DNA of 64,000 bases from NCBI GenBank assembly GCA_036676475.1, contig JAKFCU010000032.1, forward strand, positions 184,690-248,689. Reading direction: 5' to 3'. The stretch is from LC029 sp036676475 (GTDB lineage: Bacteria; Bacillota; Bacilli; Aneurinibacillales; RAOX-1). The notes beneath the pieces are model-generated. The model searched no databases and was not told the origin of the DNA. It saw nothing but the letters and a program-made list of their open reading frames with translations. Made by a program: the position numbers and the translations under genes. This document shows positions 57,850 through 64,000 of this stretch, one piece after another; within the stretch, counting starts at the first letter, position 1; each line of letters starts with the position of its first letter.

Positions 57850-58107
57850 GTGGAAGATCAACTGCAACCTGAACCATTACACCCTCCTTTAATACCAGAA
57901 GGAGATCCTCATATTATCCCAACAGATATCTGGGAATGTGAGGCAAACAATTGTAAAGGATGGATGAGGAAATCATTTTCCTTAGATTCTGCACCCGATT
58001 GTCCGCTTTGTAAGTCCTCTATGAGAAGTGGCACACGAGTGATTCCACTACTAAAAAAAGAAATTAGAAACAGAGGAATTAATTTCGCTAGGAAGCACAG
58101 ACATTAG
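57850..58107 (+). CDS. ydjO: YdjO family cold-inducible protein
   Basis: GTG start after AAAGGGGG. The 85-aa protein has a zinc-ribbon: WECEANNCKGWMRKSF and DCPLCKSSMRSGTRVIPLL, matching the YdjO family. Role unknown; B. subtilis YdjO is reported as cold-inducible. Terminator follows. Confidence 0.85.
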   Translation: MEDQLQPEPLHPPLIPEGDPHIIPTDIWECEANNCKGWMRKSFSLDSAPDCPLCKSSMRSGTRVIPLLKKEIRNRGINFARKHRH

Positions 58108-58122
58108 CAGTATGTGTTAATA

Positions 58123-58156
58123 ACCACAATCCTTTATAAGTATTGTGGTCTTTTTT
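58123..58156 (+). terminator. Terminator of ydjO
   Basis: ACCACAAT and ATTGTGGT around an 11-base loop, then CTTTTTT. Confidence 0.9.
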
Positions 58157-58158
58157 AT

Positions 58159-58207
58159 ACTTGTCAAAAAGTATTATACGCATTTAGCTACGCTAGTAGC
58201 TTTCTTA
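58159..58207 (-). repeat. TAAGAAAGC dispersed repeat, copy J
   Basis: Minus orientation: TAAGAAAGCTACTAGCGTAGC, then AATGCGTATAATACTTTTTGACAAGT. 49 bp, directly behind the ydjO terminator. Confidence 0.88.
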
Positions 58208-58312
58208 TTTTAATTCTACTAAACTTTATTGAAAAGGAGGAATTTAACTATTAAAATAGAACTACGTCCTTATTATGTATGAGCACATAGACCTAGAACA
58301 CCAATGCTGAAG

Positions 58313-58396
58313 ATAAAGGGCAAACCTGGCGAAAGGCAGGGACGCAAAGCTATGGGTCTAATGCTTATTATAGCAATGATTGCCAAGCTACCAATT
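58313..58396 (+). promoter_or_regulatory. Cyclic di-GMP-I (GEMM) riboswitch
   Basis: The core AAGGGCAAACC, stem CCTG-gCGAAAg-CAGG with GAAA tetraloop, GGACGCAAAGC, GGTCTAA and a distal hairpin ending CCAAGCTACC are diagnostic of the c-di-GMP-I aptamer. It precedes a chemoreceptor gene, a classical target. A terminator hairpin follows. Confidence 0.92.
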
Positions 58397-58425
58397 ACCA
58401 AGGATTATATCCTAGTATTTTTGCT

Positions 58426-58466
58426 AAAGGCTATTTAGATTTAATAGTCTTATTTTATTTTTATTT
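58426..58466 (+). terminator. Expression-platform terminator of the riboswitch
   Basis: AAGGCTATT and AATAGTCTT pair around TTAGATTT-like loop, followed by a long U-rich tract (TATTTTATTTTTATTTTT). Aptamer 3' strand to terminator distance is about 30 bases. Confidence 0.7.
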
Positions 58467-58495
58467 TTACCATACATAAATAAGGGGGGAGCAAC

Positions 58496-60205
58496 ATGAA
58501 ATGGTTTTACCATATGCCTATTTCTCGTAAGCTTTTTGTTGTATTTAGTGCGATCTGTGTGTTCATGGGAGCGGTAGGAGCCATAGGCTTATATAACCTT
58601 TCCACTTTAAATGGGGAAATTCGATCCATGTATACGGAAAGATTTATTCCTGTGATTCAACTCACAGAAATTAACAAAGCAGTATCTGAAAATACGGTTA
58701 TCCTCATGAATGCAGCTTCAATCTCTCAAAATGCCGAAATATTGGAGAAGTCCATCAAAGGTAATATGGAAAAAGCCCATAAAAATTTAGACGAATACAG
58801 TAAGAAAACCCTAACCAAAGAAGAGAATAATCTATTAAATAGTTTACAAACTCTAATAACAGCCTATGATGCAAATTTAAAAGAATCTATCGAATTAGCC
58901 AAAAACAATAATAAAAACGCTCTAATATTGAAACTGAACGGTTCGATTACACAAAAGAAAGCACTTGAAGACACGATCAATGCCCTAGTAGAGATTCAAA
59001 ATAAACGGTCTAGTGAACTCTATGCTAATGCCGAAAAACAGTTTTTCCAATCTCGTAACATTACGATTATTATTATTATAGCAGGCATTCTTCTAGCCAT
59101 TATTTTTGCTACCGTATTAACCCGTTTAATCTGCCGCCCTATTAATCAAGTGAAGTCTCGTTTAGAAGATATGTCTCGTGCGGGTGGGGATTTAACTCAA
59201 CGAATTGAAGTCATGTCGAAGGATGAAGTAGGCCAACTGTCTTCAGAATTTAATTCCATGCTAGAGAGCATTGGCAATATTATTAAAGAAGTTTTAGAGC
59301 AATCCAAGCTAGTGGCTGATACTTCCCATGAATTAGTTAAAAAAGCGGTTCTAACAAGCCAAGCTAGTGAACAAATTACCTTTGCGGTTAGACAAATCGC
59401 ATCCGGTACCGATACTCAGGTGCAAAGCATTACGGAAACCTCGGTTTCTATGAACCAAATGTCTGCCGGCGTTCAACAGATTTCAGCAAACAGCCAAGAA
59501 GTTGCTTCCACTGCTAAATATGCAACGGAAATCGCCCAGAATGGCAGGAACATCATTGATCGTTCTATGGATAAAATCGAAACCGTTACCACTACAGTGA
59601 TGCAGTCAGCCGAAATGATGATGCATCTTGGAGAACGCTCCAAAGCGATTGGAAAAATCGTGGATGTGATTACCGGAATCGCAAACCAAACCAACCTTCT
59701 TTCTTTGAATGCAGCCATTGAGGCCGCCCGGGCTGGAGAGCATGGACGAGGATTTGCCATTGTAGCCAATGAAGTAAGAAAACTGGCCGTTGAATCTGCA
59801 CAAGCCGCTAAGCAAATTGCCGAGTTAATTAAAGAGATTCAAATGGAGACATCAAAGGTATCTCAATTTATGGTCACTGGTACAACCGATGTCCAGGAAG
59901 GATTAGCCGCAGCCAAAGAAGCTAGTCACTCTTTCCAACAGATCCATCAATCAATCGAAATCGTCACCAAGCAAATCTCAGAAGTTTCCGACGCAACCGA
60001 TCAGATGGTTGCCGGCACCGAAGATGTCTTGCATTCCGTCCAAACCATTGTGAAGGTGGCCGAAGAAGCAACGGATGAAACCGGAAAGGTTCAGAATGCT
60101 TCTGAAGAATCTCGCTCGCTTATTGAGGAAATTGTTACATCTGCCGAATCAATGAGTCAAATTGCCCAAAGTTTACATGGGTTGGTTGGGAAATTTAAAG
60201 TGTAA
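58496..60205 (+). CDS. Methyl-accepting chemotaxis protein, c-di-GMP-riboswitch controlled
   Basis: ATG follows AAGGGGGGAG. The 569-aa receptor has a membrane helix at about 13-33, a periplasm-like four-helix ligand domain (34-190), a second helix (about 191-213), HAMP (RLICRPINQVKSRLEDMSRAGGDLTQRI) and a signalling domain with hairpin tip IANQTNLLSLNAAIEAARAGEHGRGFAIVANEVRKLA. It couples extracellular ligand to CheA/CheW. A terminator follows. The upstream riboswitch links its expression to c-di-GMP, i.e. motility versus sessility. Confidence 0.95.
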   Translation: MKWFYHMPISRKLFVVFSAICVFMGAVGAIGLYNLSTLNGEIRSMYTERFIPVIQLTEINKAVSENTVILMNAASISQNAEILEKSIKGNMEKAHKNLDEYSKKTLTKEENNLLNSLQTLITAYDANLKESIELAKNNNKNALILKLNGSITQKKALEDTINALVEIQNKRSSELYANAEKQFFQSRNITIIIIIAGILLAIIFATVLTRLICRPINQVKSRLEDMSRAGGDLTQRIEVMSKDEVGQLSSEFNSMLESIGNIIKEVLEQSKLVADTSHELVKKAVLTSQASEQITFAVRQIASGTDTQVQSITETSVSMNQMSAGVQQISANSQEVASTAKYATEIAQNGRNIIDRSMDKIETVTTTVMQSAEMMMHLGERSKAIGKIVDVITGIANQTNLLSLNAAIEAARAGEHGRGFAIVANEVRKLAVESAQAAKQIAELIKEIQMETSKVSQFMVTGTTDVQEGLAAAKEASHSFQQIHQSIEIVTKQISEVSDATDQMVAGTEDVLHSVQTIVKVAEEATDETGKVQNASEESRSLIEEIVTSAESMSQIAQSLHGLVGKFKV

Positions 60206-60211
60206 TCTAAT

Positions 60212-60250
60212 AAAATCGCTCCCTGGTTGCTTCCAGAGGAGCGATTTTTT
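60212..60250. terminator. Terminator between the chemoreceptor and the RND remnant
   Basis: AAAATCGCTCC and GGAGCGATTTTTT around a 15-base loop. Confidence 0.88.
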
Positions 60251-60266
60251 GCCCCCTCGGAGCGGT

Positions 60267-60509
60267 TTATGATTCCATCTGATTGCCGCTTGCACTGGTT
60301 TCTGGGACCACCCGGTTTCCTTTACGGAACAAGCGTCTAAACAACGCTCCAATATCGTCCACAAAAGTATACATGACAGGCACGAAAAACAGCGTAAAGA
60401 ACATGGATATACTTAAACCGAAGATGGTGACCACTCCGATTGGCTGTTGTGTTTCGCTGCCTTGCCCGATACCCAATGACATGGGAAGCATCCCTAGCAC
60501 GCTTTACTT
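60267..60509 (-). pseudogene. C-terminal remnant of an RND (AcrB-type) efflux pump
   Basis: The 80-codon frame reads VLGMLPMSLGIGQGSETQQPIGVVTIFGLSISMFFTLFFVPVMY (in two halves: VLGMLPMSLGIGQGSE, QPIGVVTIFGLSISMFFTL), the last two transmembrane segments of an HAE1/AcrB-like pump, plus a charged tail. A stop lies two codons upstream of VLGML and no ribosome site is seen. More than 90% of a ~1000-aa pump is missing. Confidence 0.8.
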
Positions 60510-60779
60510 GTTGAACCTAATGATTTCTTTATGAAATGTGACATTGGACTCACCACCCTTTGATTGCATATCCATTTCCCAAAATCCTTAGTAGGTTTCT
60601 GTCTACTCTCTCGTTATTTCCCGCAGCATCTTTTATTCGTTTGGATAAAGTTCCCTTTATCCTCTTTTAACCGATTGAATGCTCAAAAAAAATCGGCTAC
60701 TCCTTATATTGTGTTGTGGAAAACTCACTTCATATTGTAAAATATCATAAATATGAATCTCTCGGGAGGATATTAGGGC

Positions 60780-61136
60780 ATGAATTTCAAATCACTTTCA
60801 AGTTACTGTTTATCAAAAAAGGGAGCAATTGAAGACTACCCTTTTGGCGATGATGTCTTAGTTATAAAAATTGCTTCAAAAATGTTTGCACTAATTTCCG
60901 AAAGAAACGATCAACTAAACATTAGTTTAAAATGTGATCCATTCCTTGCCGAAAATTTAAGACAACAATATCCTGCTATTACACCCGGTTATCATTTAAA
61001 CAAGAGTCATTGGAATACGATTCTTATAGACAGTTCTATCCCTGAATCGGAATTAAACAAAATGATTGATCATTCTTATGAACTTGTTTTTAAGAGATTA
61101 AAGAAATTAGAAAAAGATGCAATTATACAGCAATAA
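60780..61136 (+). CDS. MmcQ/YjbR family protein
   Basis: ATG follows GGGAGG. The 118-aa protein has the YjbR fold: CLSKKGAIEDYPFGDDVLVIKIASKMFALIS and the C-terminal GYHLNKSHWNTILIDSSIPESELNKMIDHSYELV (shown as the parts GYHLNKSHWNTILID and MIDHSYELVFKRL). Possibly DNA-binding; function not established. A 250-base gene-free stretch follows. Confidence 0.9.
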   Translation: MNFKSLSSYCLSKKGAIEDYPFGDDVLVIKIASKMFALISERNDQLNISLKCDPFLAENLRQQYPAITPGYHLNKSHWNTILIDSSIPESELNKMIDHSYELVFKRLKKLEKDAIIQQ

Positions 61137-61388
61137 TAAAGAGTGAATGCTCCCCCCGCCTATGCCTTTCATCCGGCTCAAGGCCAATGATTCTCTCATG
61201 CTTCTGCTCCTACTATTCACGCATTCAACTGATACATATATCTTTAGCTTTAAGCTTGTACAGTTTCAAAGCCTATCTTACCCACAGTGTATGTTAGTAA
61301 CTTGTGAATAACCTGTTGAAAAAGATCATCAGGCAGTAACTTATACACCCTGTGTTGCTTATAATGGATACTACGTAATGAATCGAGT

Positions 61389-61880
61389 TTACTGCGATAT
61401 GTCCATATTTGAGATAGATTGCATCTGTACAAGCTCATTGACTGACAAAGTTTTTATCAGATCAAGAATTATAATCATTTTTCCTTCAACTTTTCCTATC
61501 CCCATCATATATCCAGTACCTATATAATCGATTGCACTTGGGACAGGCTCAATATCTTCATCCTTAATCCTGAAAATATCTGTAACCTCATCAACAAGAA
61601 AGCCCACTGTCGAAGTACTATTATTGATAATAATGATTTTGCTGTCATCATTTCTATCTTCATCATTTCTAACTTCATCATCAAGTTTGAATTTTTTCTT
61701 CAAGTTAAACACAGGATTAACTTTACCCCTAAGATGAATAATCCCTTCCAAATATTCAGGGGCATTGGGTATTTTAAAAACTTTATAGTTTTTACTTTTT
61801 ACAATTCCATTAACAGAAGTAATGTCTACGCCATATTCCCCTCCAGACAGCTCAAACGTTACTACTTGATCAAATGCCAC
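61389..61880 (-). CDS. CheW-like chemotaxis coupling protein
   Basis: A GTG at 61880 is 6 bases after GAGGTG; another GTG three codons earlier touches the site. The 163-aa CheW domain has QVVTFELSGGEYGVDITSVNGIV, IPNAPEYLEGIIHLRGKVNPVFNLKKKF and VGFLVDEVTDIFRI. It links receptors to the CheA kinase. An Asp/Asn-rich insertion (DDEVRNDEDRNDDSK) in the middle is unusual. It follows the soluble receptor gene by 45 bases, so both form an operon. Confidence 0.9.
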   Translation of the reverse strand: MAFDQVVTFELSGGEYGVDITSVNGIVKSKNYKVFKIPNAPEYLEGIIHLRGKVNPVFNLKKKFKLDDEVRNDEDRNDDSKIIIINNSTSTVGFLVDEVTDIFRIKDEDIEPVPSAIDYIGTGYMMGIGKVEGKMIIILDLIKTLSVNELVQMQSISNMDISQ

Positions 61881-61925
61881 AATATTCACCTCGTTTACTA
61901 TTTTTTCGAAAGTTTTAATAAAATA

Positions 61926-62972
61926 TTATTTTTTTGATGCCAGGTCACTTAACGTTTCAGTAAGGGTTGCTATTTGCTCCAGACTTGCACTTACTTCTTC
62001 TATCGCTGAAGCTTGCAGTTGAGTGGCATTTGTGGTTGAGTCTCCCATTTTAACTGTTTTACCTACGGATTCTTTTATGCTTAACGTAAAATCTTTGATC
62101 TTGTTGACAGTTTGCTTTGAATCGTTTGAAAGTTTTCGGATTTCCTGAGCGACAACTCCAAAACCGAGGCCTGCTTCACCCGCTTTAGCTGCCTCAATCG
62201 CCGCATTTAAGCCCAAAAGCCTTGTCTCATCTGCAATCTCTTTTATAAAATCTATTACTTCATTAATTTTCTCTGTCAAAGAATTCACATTCAGTATCTC
62301 TGTGTTTAATATAGATTGATTATCATGGACTTCTACCGCAGAGGCAGCCATTTCCTCCATAGTAGCCGACATTTGCGAAATACTGTTATTTAGGATTTTT
62401 ACCATCCCACTCAGTTTATGCTGATCATACCATGCCTTGGTAAGATTATTAGCTACAATCGATAAGACATTTGCAGCTGCTTCTACTCTATCTCTAGATA
62501 ACATTTTTACTTCTTTAACCGCTTCTATATAAGCTTCAGAATCAACTCCAATTTCATTAGCAATCCTTTTGGACTTTTCCAGATCAGGAGATTCCATTAA
62601 TATTTGCCCACCAAGTATTGTACCGATTTGTTTTCCATTTAACAAAATAGGAACTGCGAAATCAATTAAGCCAGCATGACATTCATGAATATACGGTTTA
62701 CCCGTTTTCGTTGATTCTTCTCCAGCCCTACTGTGGGAGTTGGCGCATCTCTGTCTTCCTATATCAGACGCATTAGTAAAGTTCAAACAATGCCTTGTAT
62801 AATTGCTTGGCTTTGTTACCGGATCTCCGTCCAAGTTTACCGTGACACTGGCTAAACCCATTCCTGTTGCGAAATCATCCTGGAATTTTTGCAGAAAATC
62901 CAAATCAATTATGTCTAACAGCTTTACCTTGCTTAAATCAAGATCATCCACTGCAATTTTTTCTTCACTCAT
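61926..62972 (-). CDS. Soluble chemoreceptor with PocR sensory domain
   Basis: The 348-aa protein has no membrane helix. Residues about 18-170 are a PocR domain (DIIDLDFLQKFQDDFATGMGLASVTVNLDGDPV in parts, CLNFTNASDIGRQRC, HECHAGLIDFAVPILLNGKQIGTILGGQ), which binds small ligands and has Cys residues that may hold a cofactor. Residues 200-348 are a short MCP signalling domain with TRLLGLNAAIEAAKAGEAGLGFGVVAQEIRKLS. It is a cytoplasmic sensor coupled to the adjacent CheW. AAGGAGGG precedes the ATG. Confidence 0.92.
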   Translation of the reverse strand: MSEEKIAVDDLDLSKVKLLDIIDLDFLQKFQDDFATGMGLASVTVNLDGDPVTKPSNYTRHCLNFTNASDIGRQRCANSHSRAGEESTKTGKPYIHECHAGLIDFAVPILLNGKQIGTILGGQILMESPDLEKSKRIANEIGVDSEAYIEAVKEVKMLSRDRVEAAANVLSIVANNLTKAWYDQHKLSGMVKILNNSISQMSATMEEMAASAVEVHDNQSILNTEILNVNSLTEKINEVIDFIKEIADETRLLGLNAAIEAAKAGEAGLGFGVVAQEIRKLSNDSKQTVNKIKDFTLSIKESVGKTVKMGDSTTNATQLQASAIEEVSASLEQIATLTETLSDLASKK

Positions 62973-63421
62973 TTAATAGCCCTCCTTAAAATATATAAAA
63001 AAAAAAAGACTCTTAGCTAATTTCTATGGAATAGCCTTACAACCCCAACAATCTTAGGTTTATTTGTATAAAGTTACCAGTTGGATAGCGATCGCCTTTT
63101 ATTCTACTATTCACTTTATAACTAAATGATTTGTAAACATAGTATCTATGTATTATGTACCACTAGTGAGCAGAAATGTATGTATTATATTAGAATTTTA
63201 TCATTTTTTGTCGAAAAGTAGAATATATTTTTAAAAGAGTCTCAATTGGCACTCATATCTTCCTTTGTAAAGTTCCACTTATCCTCTTTCAGCTTATGGT
63301 TGTTCCCACAATTTCCGCAGAACACTTTTCGATAGTTCTATTACTACGGTTGCATTATACTACAAAAAGGCACCTACACTGCTGTAGATACCATTTGTAT
63401 TATGACTATTTTATTTGAAAA
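62973..63421. other. Gene-free stretch with one short remnant-like frame
   Basis: AT-rich. On the minus strand, 63331-63242 reads VFCGNCGNNHKLKEDKWNFTKEDMSAN-stop (split: VFCGNCGNNHKLKEDKW, NFTKEDMSAN), a possible zinc-ribbon fragment without ribosome site. A poly-A run (62999-63010) follows the start of the PocR gene. Nothing else is recognised. Confidence 0.35.
63363..63393 (-). terminator. Terminator of the CheC/CheX-like gene
   Basis: In minus direction GGTATCTAC pairs with GTAGGTGCC (G-U pairs included) followed by TTTTTG; 30 bases past the stop. Confidence 0.7.
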
Positions 63422-64000
63422 TCATGCAGGCTGTTGACTATTCATTTGCAGTTTAATTGAGATGTTTCCAGGCTGGTCAGAGAGAATTAATTGAAAGGAA
63501 CCCTTGGAAGTATTGACTGTGACAAGAAATGACTCTCCAGAAACAGTTGCATTTTCATAAACTTCTTGAGGTTTCATATTTAGTTCTATTCCCCAATCCG
63601 ACATATTCACTAAATAAATCCCATTATTTAGATTTAATAATTCACTGACCGATGCTTTGGCAAGTTCATCCACTTCTGTTAGTTCTTCCTCAGCATAAAC
63701 GGAAGCAATATAAAGAAATACTTCCTCGTTTGCAGATATAGCTGTGAAAAGTGGGGATTGCCCTAAAATTTCCTGATGTACTAACCAATTTCCTTTTTGA
63801 GAAACTTCTAGTCCGGCTACCTCTATATAAACTTGATCATCAATAAACCGAATCATATTTTTTACAAAAAGTGAAAGATACTTTCCATATGTTGTTTTTT
63901 TCACGGAGTCTTTTGCATCAAGAATATTCTCAATTAATGATTCAATATTTCCGCTCTTAATTGTTTCAAATTGATCATCCGAAAGGCTATTCTCTTTTTT
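63422..64000 (-). CDS. Chemotaxis CheC/CheX-like domain protein, cut by window edge
   Basis: The frame is open from the right edge for 32 codons before a GTG at 63904 that has no ribosome site, so the gene continues outside the window. The visible 192 codons contain a CheC/CheX-type pattern ELAKASVSELLNLNNGIYLVNMSDWGIELNMKPQEVYENATVSGESFLVTV (in parts) and a C-terminal strand pair SFQLILSDQPGNISIKLQM. CheC/CheX proteins dephosphorylate CheY-P; the catalytic E-x2-N pair could be ELLNLNN, but this is tentative. Context with CheW and receptors supports a chemotaxis role. Confidence 0.55.
   Translation of the reverse strand, partial: KKENSLSDDQFETIKSGNIESLIENILDAKDSVKKTTYGKYLSLFVKNMIRFIDDQVYIEVAGLEVSQKGNWLVHQEILGQSPLFTAISANEEVFLYIASVYAEEELTEVDELAKASVSELLNLNNGIYLVNMSDWGIELNMKPQEVYENATVSGESFLVTVNTSKGSFQLILSDQPGNISIKLQMNSQQPA

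Noticed and set aside
61250..61438. 62-codon minus-strand frame at the end of cheW
   Set aside because: Overlaps cheW by 50 bases, has no ribosome site and no recognisable motif.
63242..63331. Short CxxC frame as a gene
   Set aside because: No ribosome site, only 27 codons and a stop just upstream; at best a remnant.

Overview
The window looks like part of the chromosome of an endospore-forming Bacillota bacterium. The evidence is the sporulation set (SpoVR, PrkA, YhbH, YhbB, CotJA/B/C, YheC/YheD-type coat ATP-grasp proteins), PerR-type Mn/Fe regulation, S-layer (SLH) proteins, strong AGGAGG ribosome sites with frequent GTG/TTG starts, and base composition in the low 40s % G+C (estimated by eye). 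Gene content and local order recall the Bacillus subtilis yhb-yga region (prkA-yhbH, cspR-yhbB-queG, perR-ygxA-ygzB, gsaB, ygaD-ygaC-ygaB, fabL, mutY), but the extra material suggests a Paenibacillus/Brevibacillus/Aneurinibacillus/Ammoniphilus-like lineage rather than Bacillus proper. Genus is not resolved.

Layout. 1-4.1 kb: truncated Ste24-like protease, a NlpC/P60 wall hydrolase, a YtkL-type metallo-hydrolase and YheB (DUF445). 4.2-11.1 kb: a six-gene operon with five paralogous YheC/YheD ATP-grasp proteins and one GNAT acetyltransferase, behind a sigma-K-like promoter. 11.1-16.5 kb: SpoVR, hemerythrin, YhbH, PrkA. 16.7-23.5 kb: housekeeping genes (metQ-like, trmL, yhbB, ogt, queG, rnhA, B3/B4 protein, ygxA-like). 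23.7-32 kb: ygzB, a GH18 hydrolase, perR with a Per-box-like site, a cobalamin adenosyltransferase, a three-gene ABC-2 exporter and gsaB. 32.6-37.1 kb: a large glutamate synthase gene with an unusual hairpin between its Shine-Dalgarno and start. 37.2-45.6 kb: ygaD/ygaC/ygaB-like block, decayed liv remnants, GntR regulator, large SLH protein, fabL. 46-50.9 kb: sodA, ktrB with a decayed ktrA, mutY, small membrane proteins, PAP2 phosphatase. 51-54 kb: a novel repeat lipoprotein, cotJABC and a candidate selenoprotein. 54-60 kb: EcsC, HD hydrolase, MFS exporter, YdjO, and a chemoreceptor under a c-di-GMP-I riboswitch. 60-64 kb: RND remnant, YjbR, CheW, a soluble PocR chemoreceptor and a CheC/CheX-like protein running off the window.

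Three signals stand out. First, at 53330-53584 (minus) a glutaredoxin-like gene has an in-frame UGA exactly at the first active-site cysteine (YSQPT-U-PPC), followed by a SECIS-like hairpin; read conventionally it would look like a broken or absent gene. Second, a ~48-bp element starting TAAGAAAGC and ending GATAAGT occurs about ten times plus fragments, sometimes as tandem pairs, and its leading TAA is the stop codon of three different genes. Third, four 21-bp TAACCGG palindromes lie at 51/61/51-bp spacing between two convergent genes.

Several gene remnants (livG/livF junction, ktrA, trpB C-terminus, RND C-terminus, an SLH fragment) show ongoing decay between intact housekeeping genes. No tRNA, rRNA, CRISPR array, intact insertion sequence or prophage was seen.
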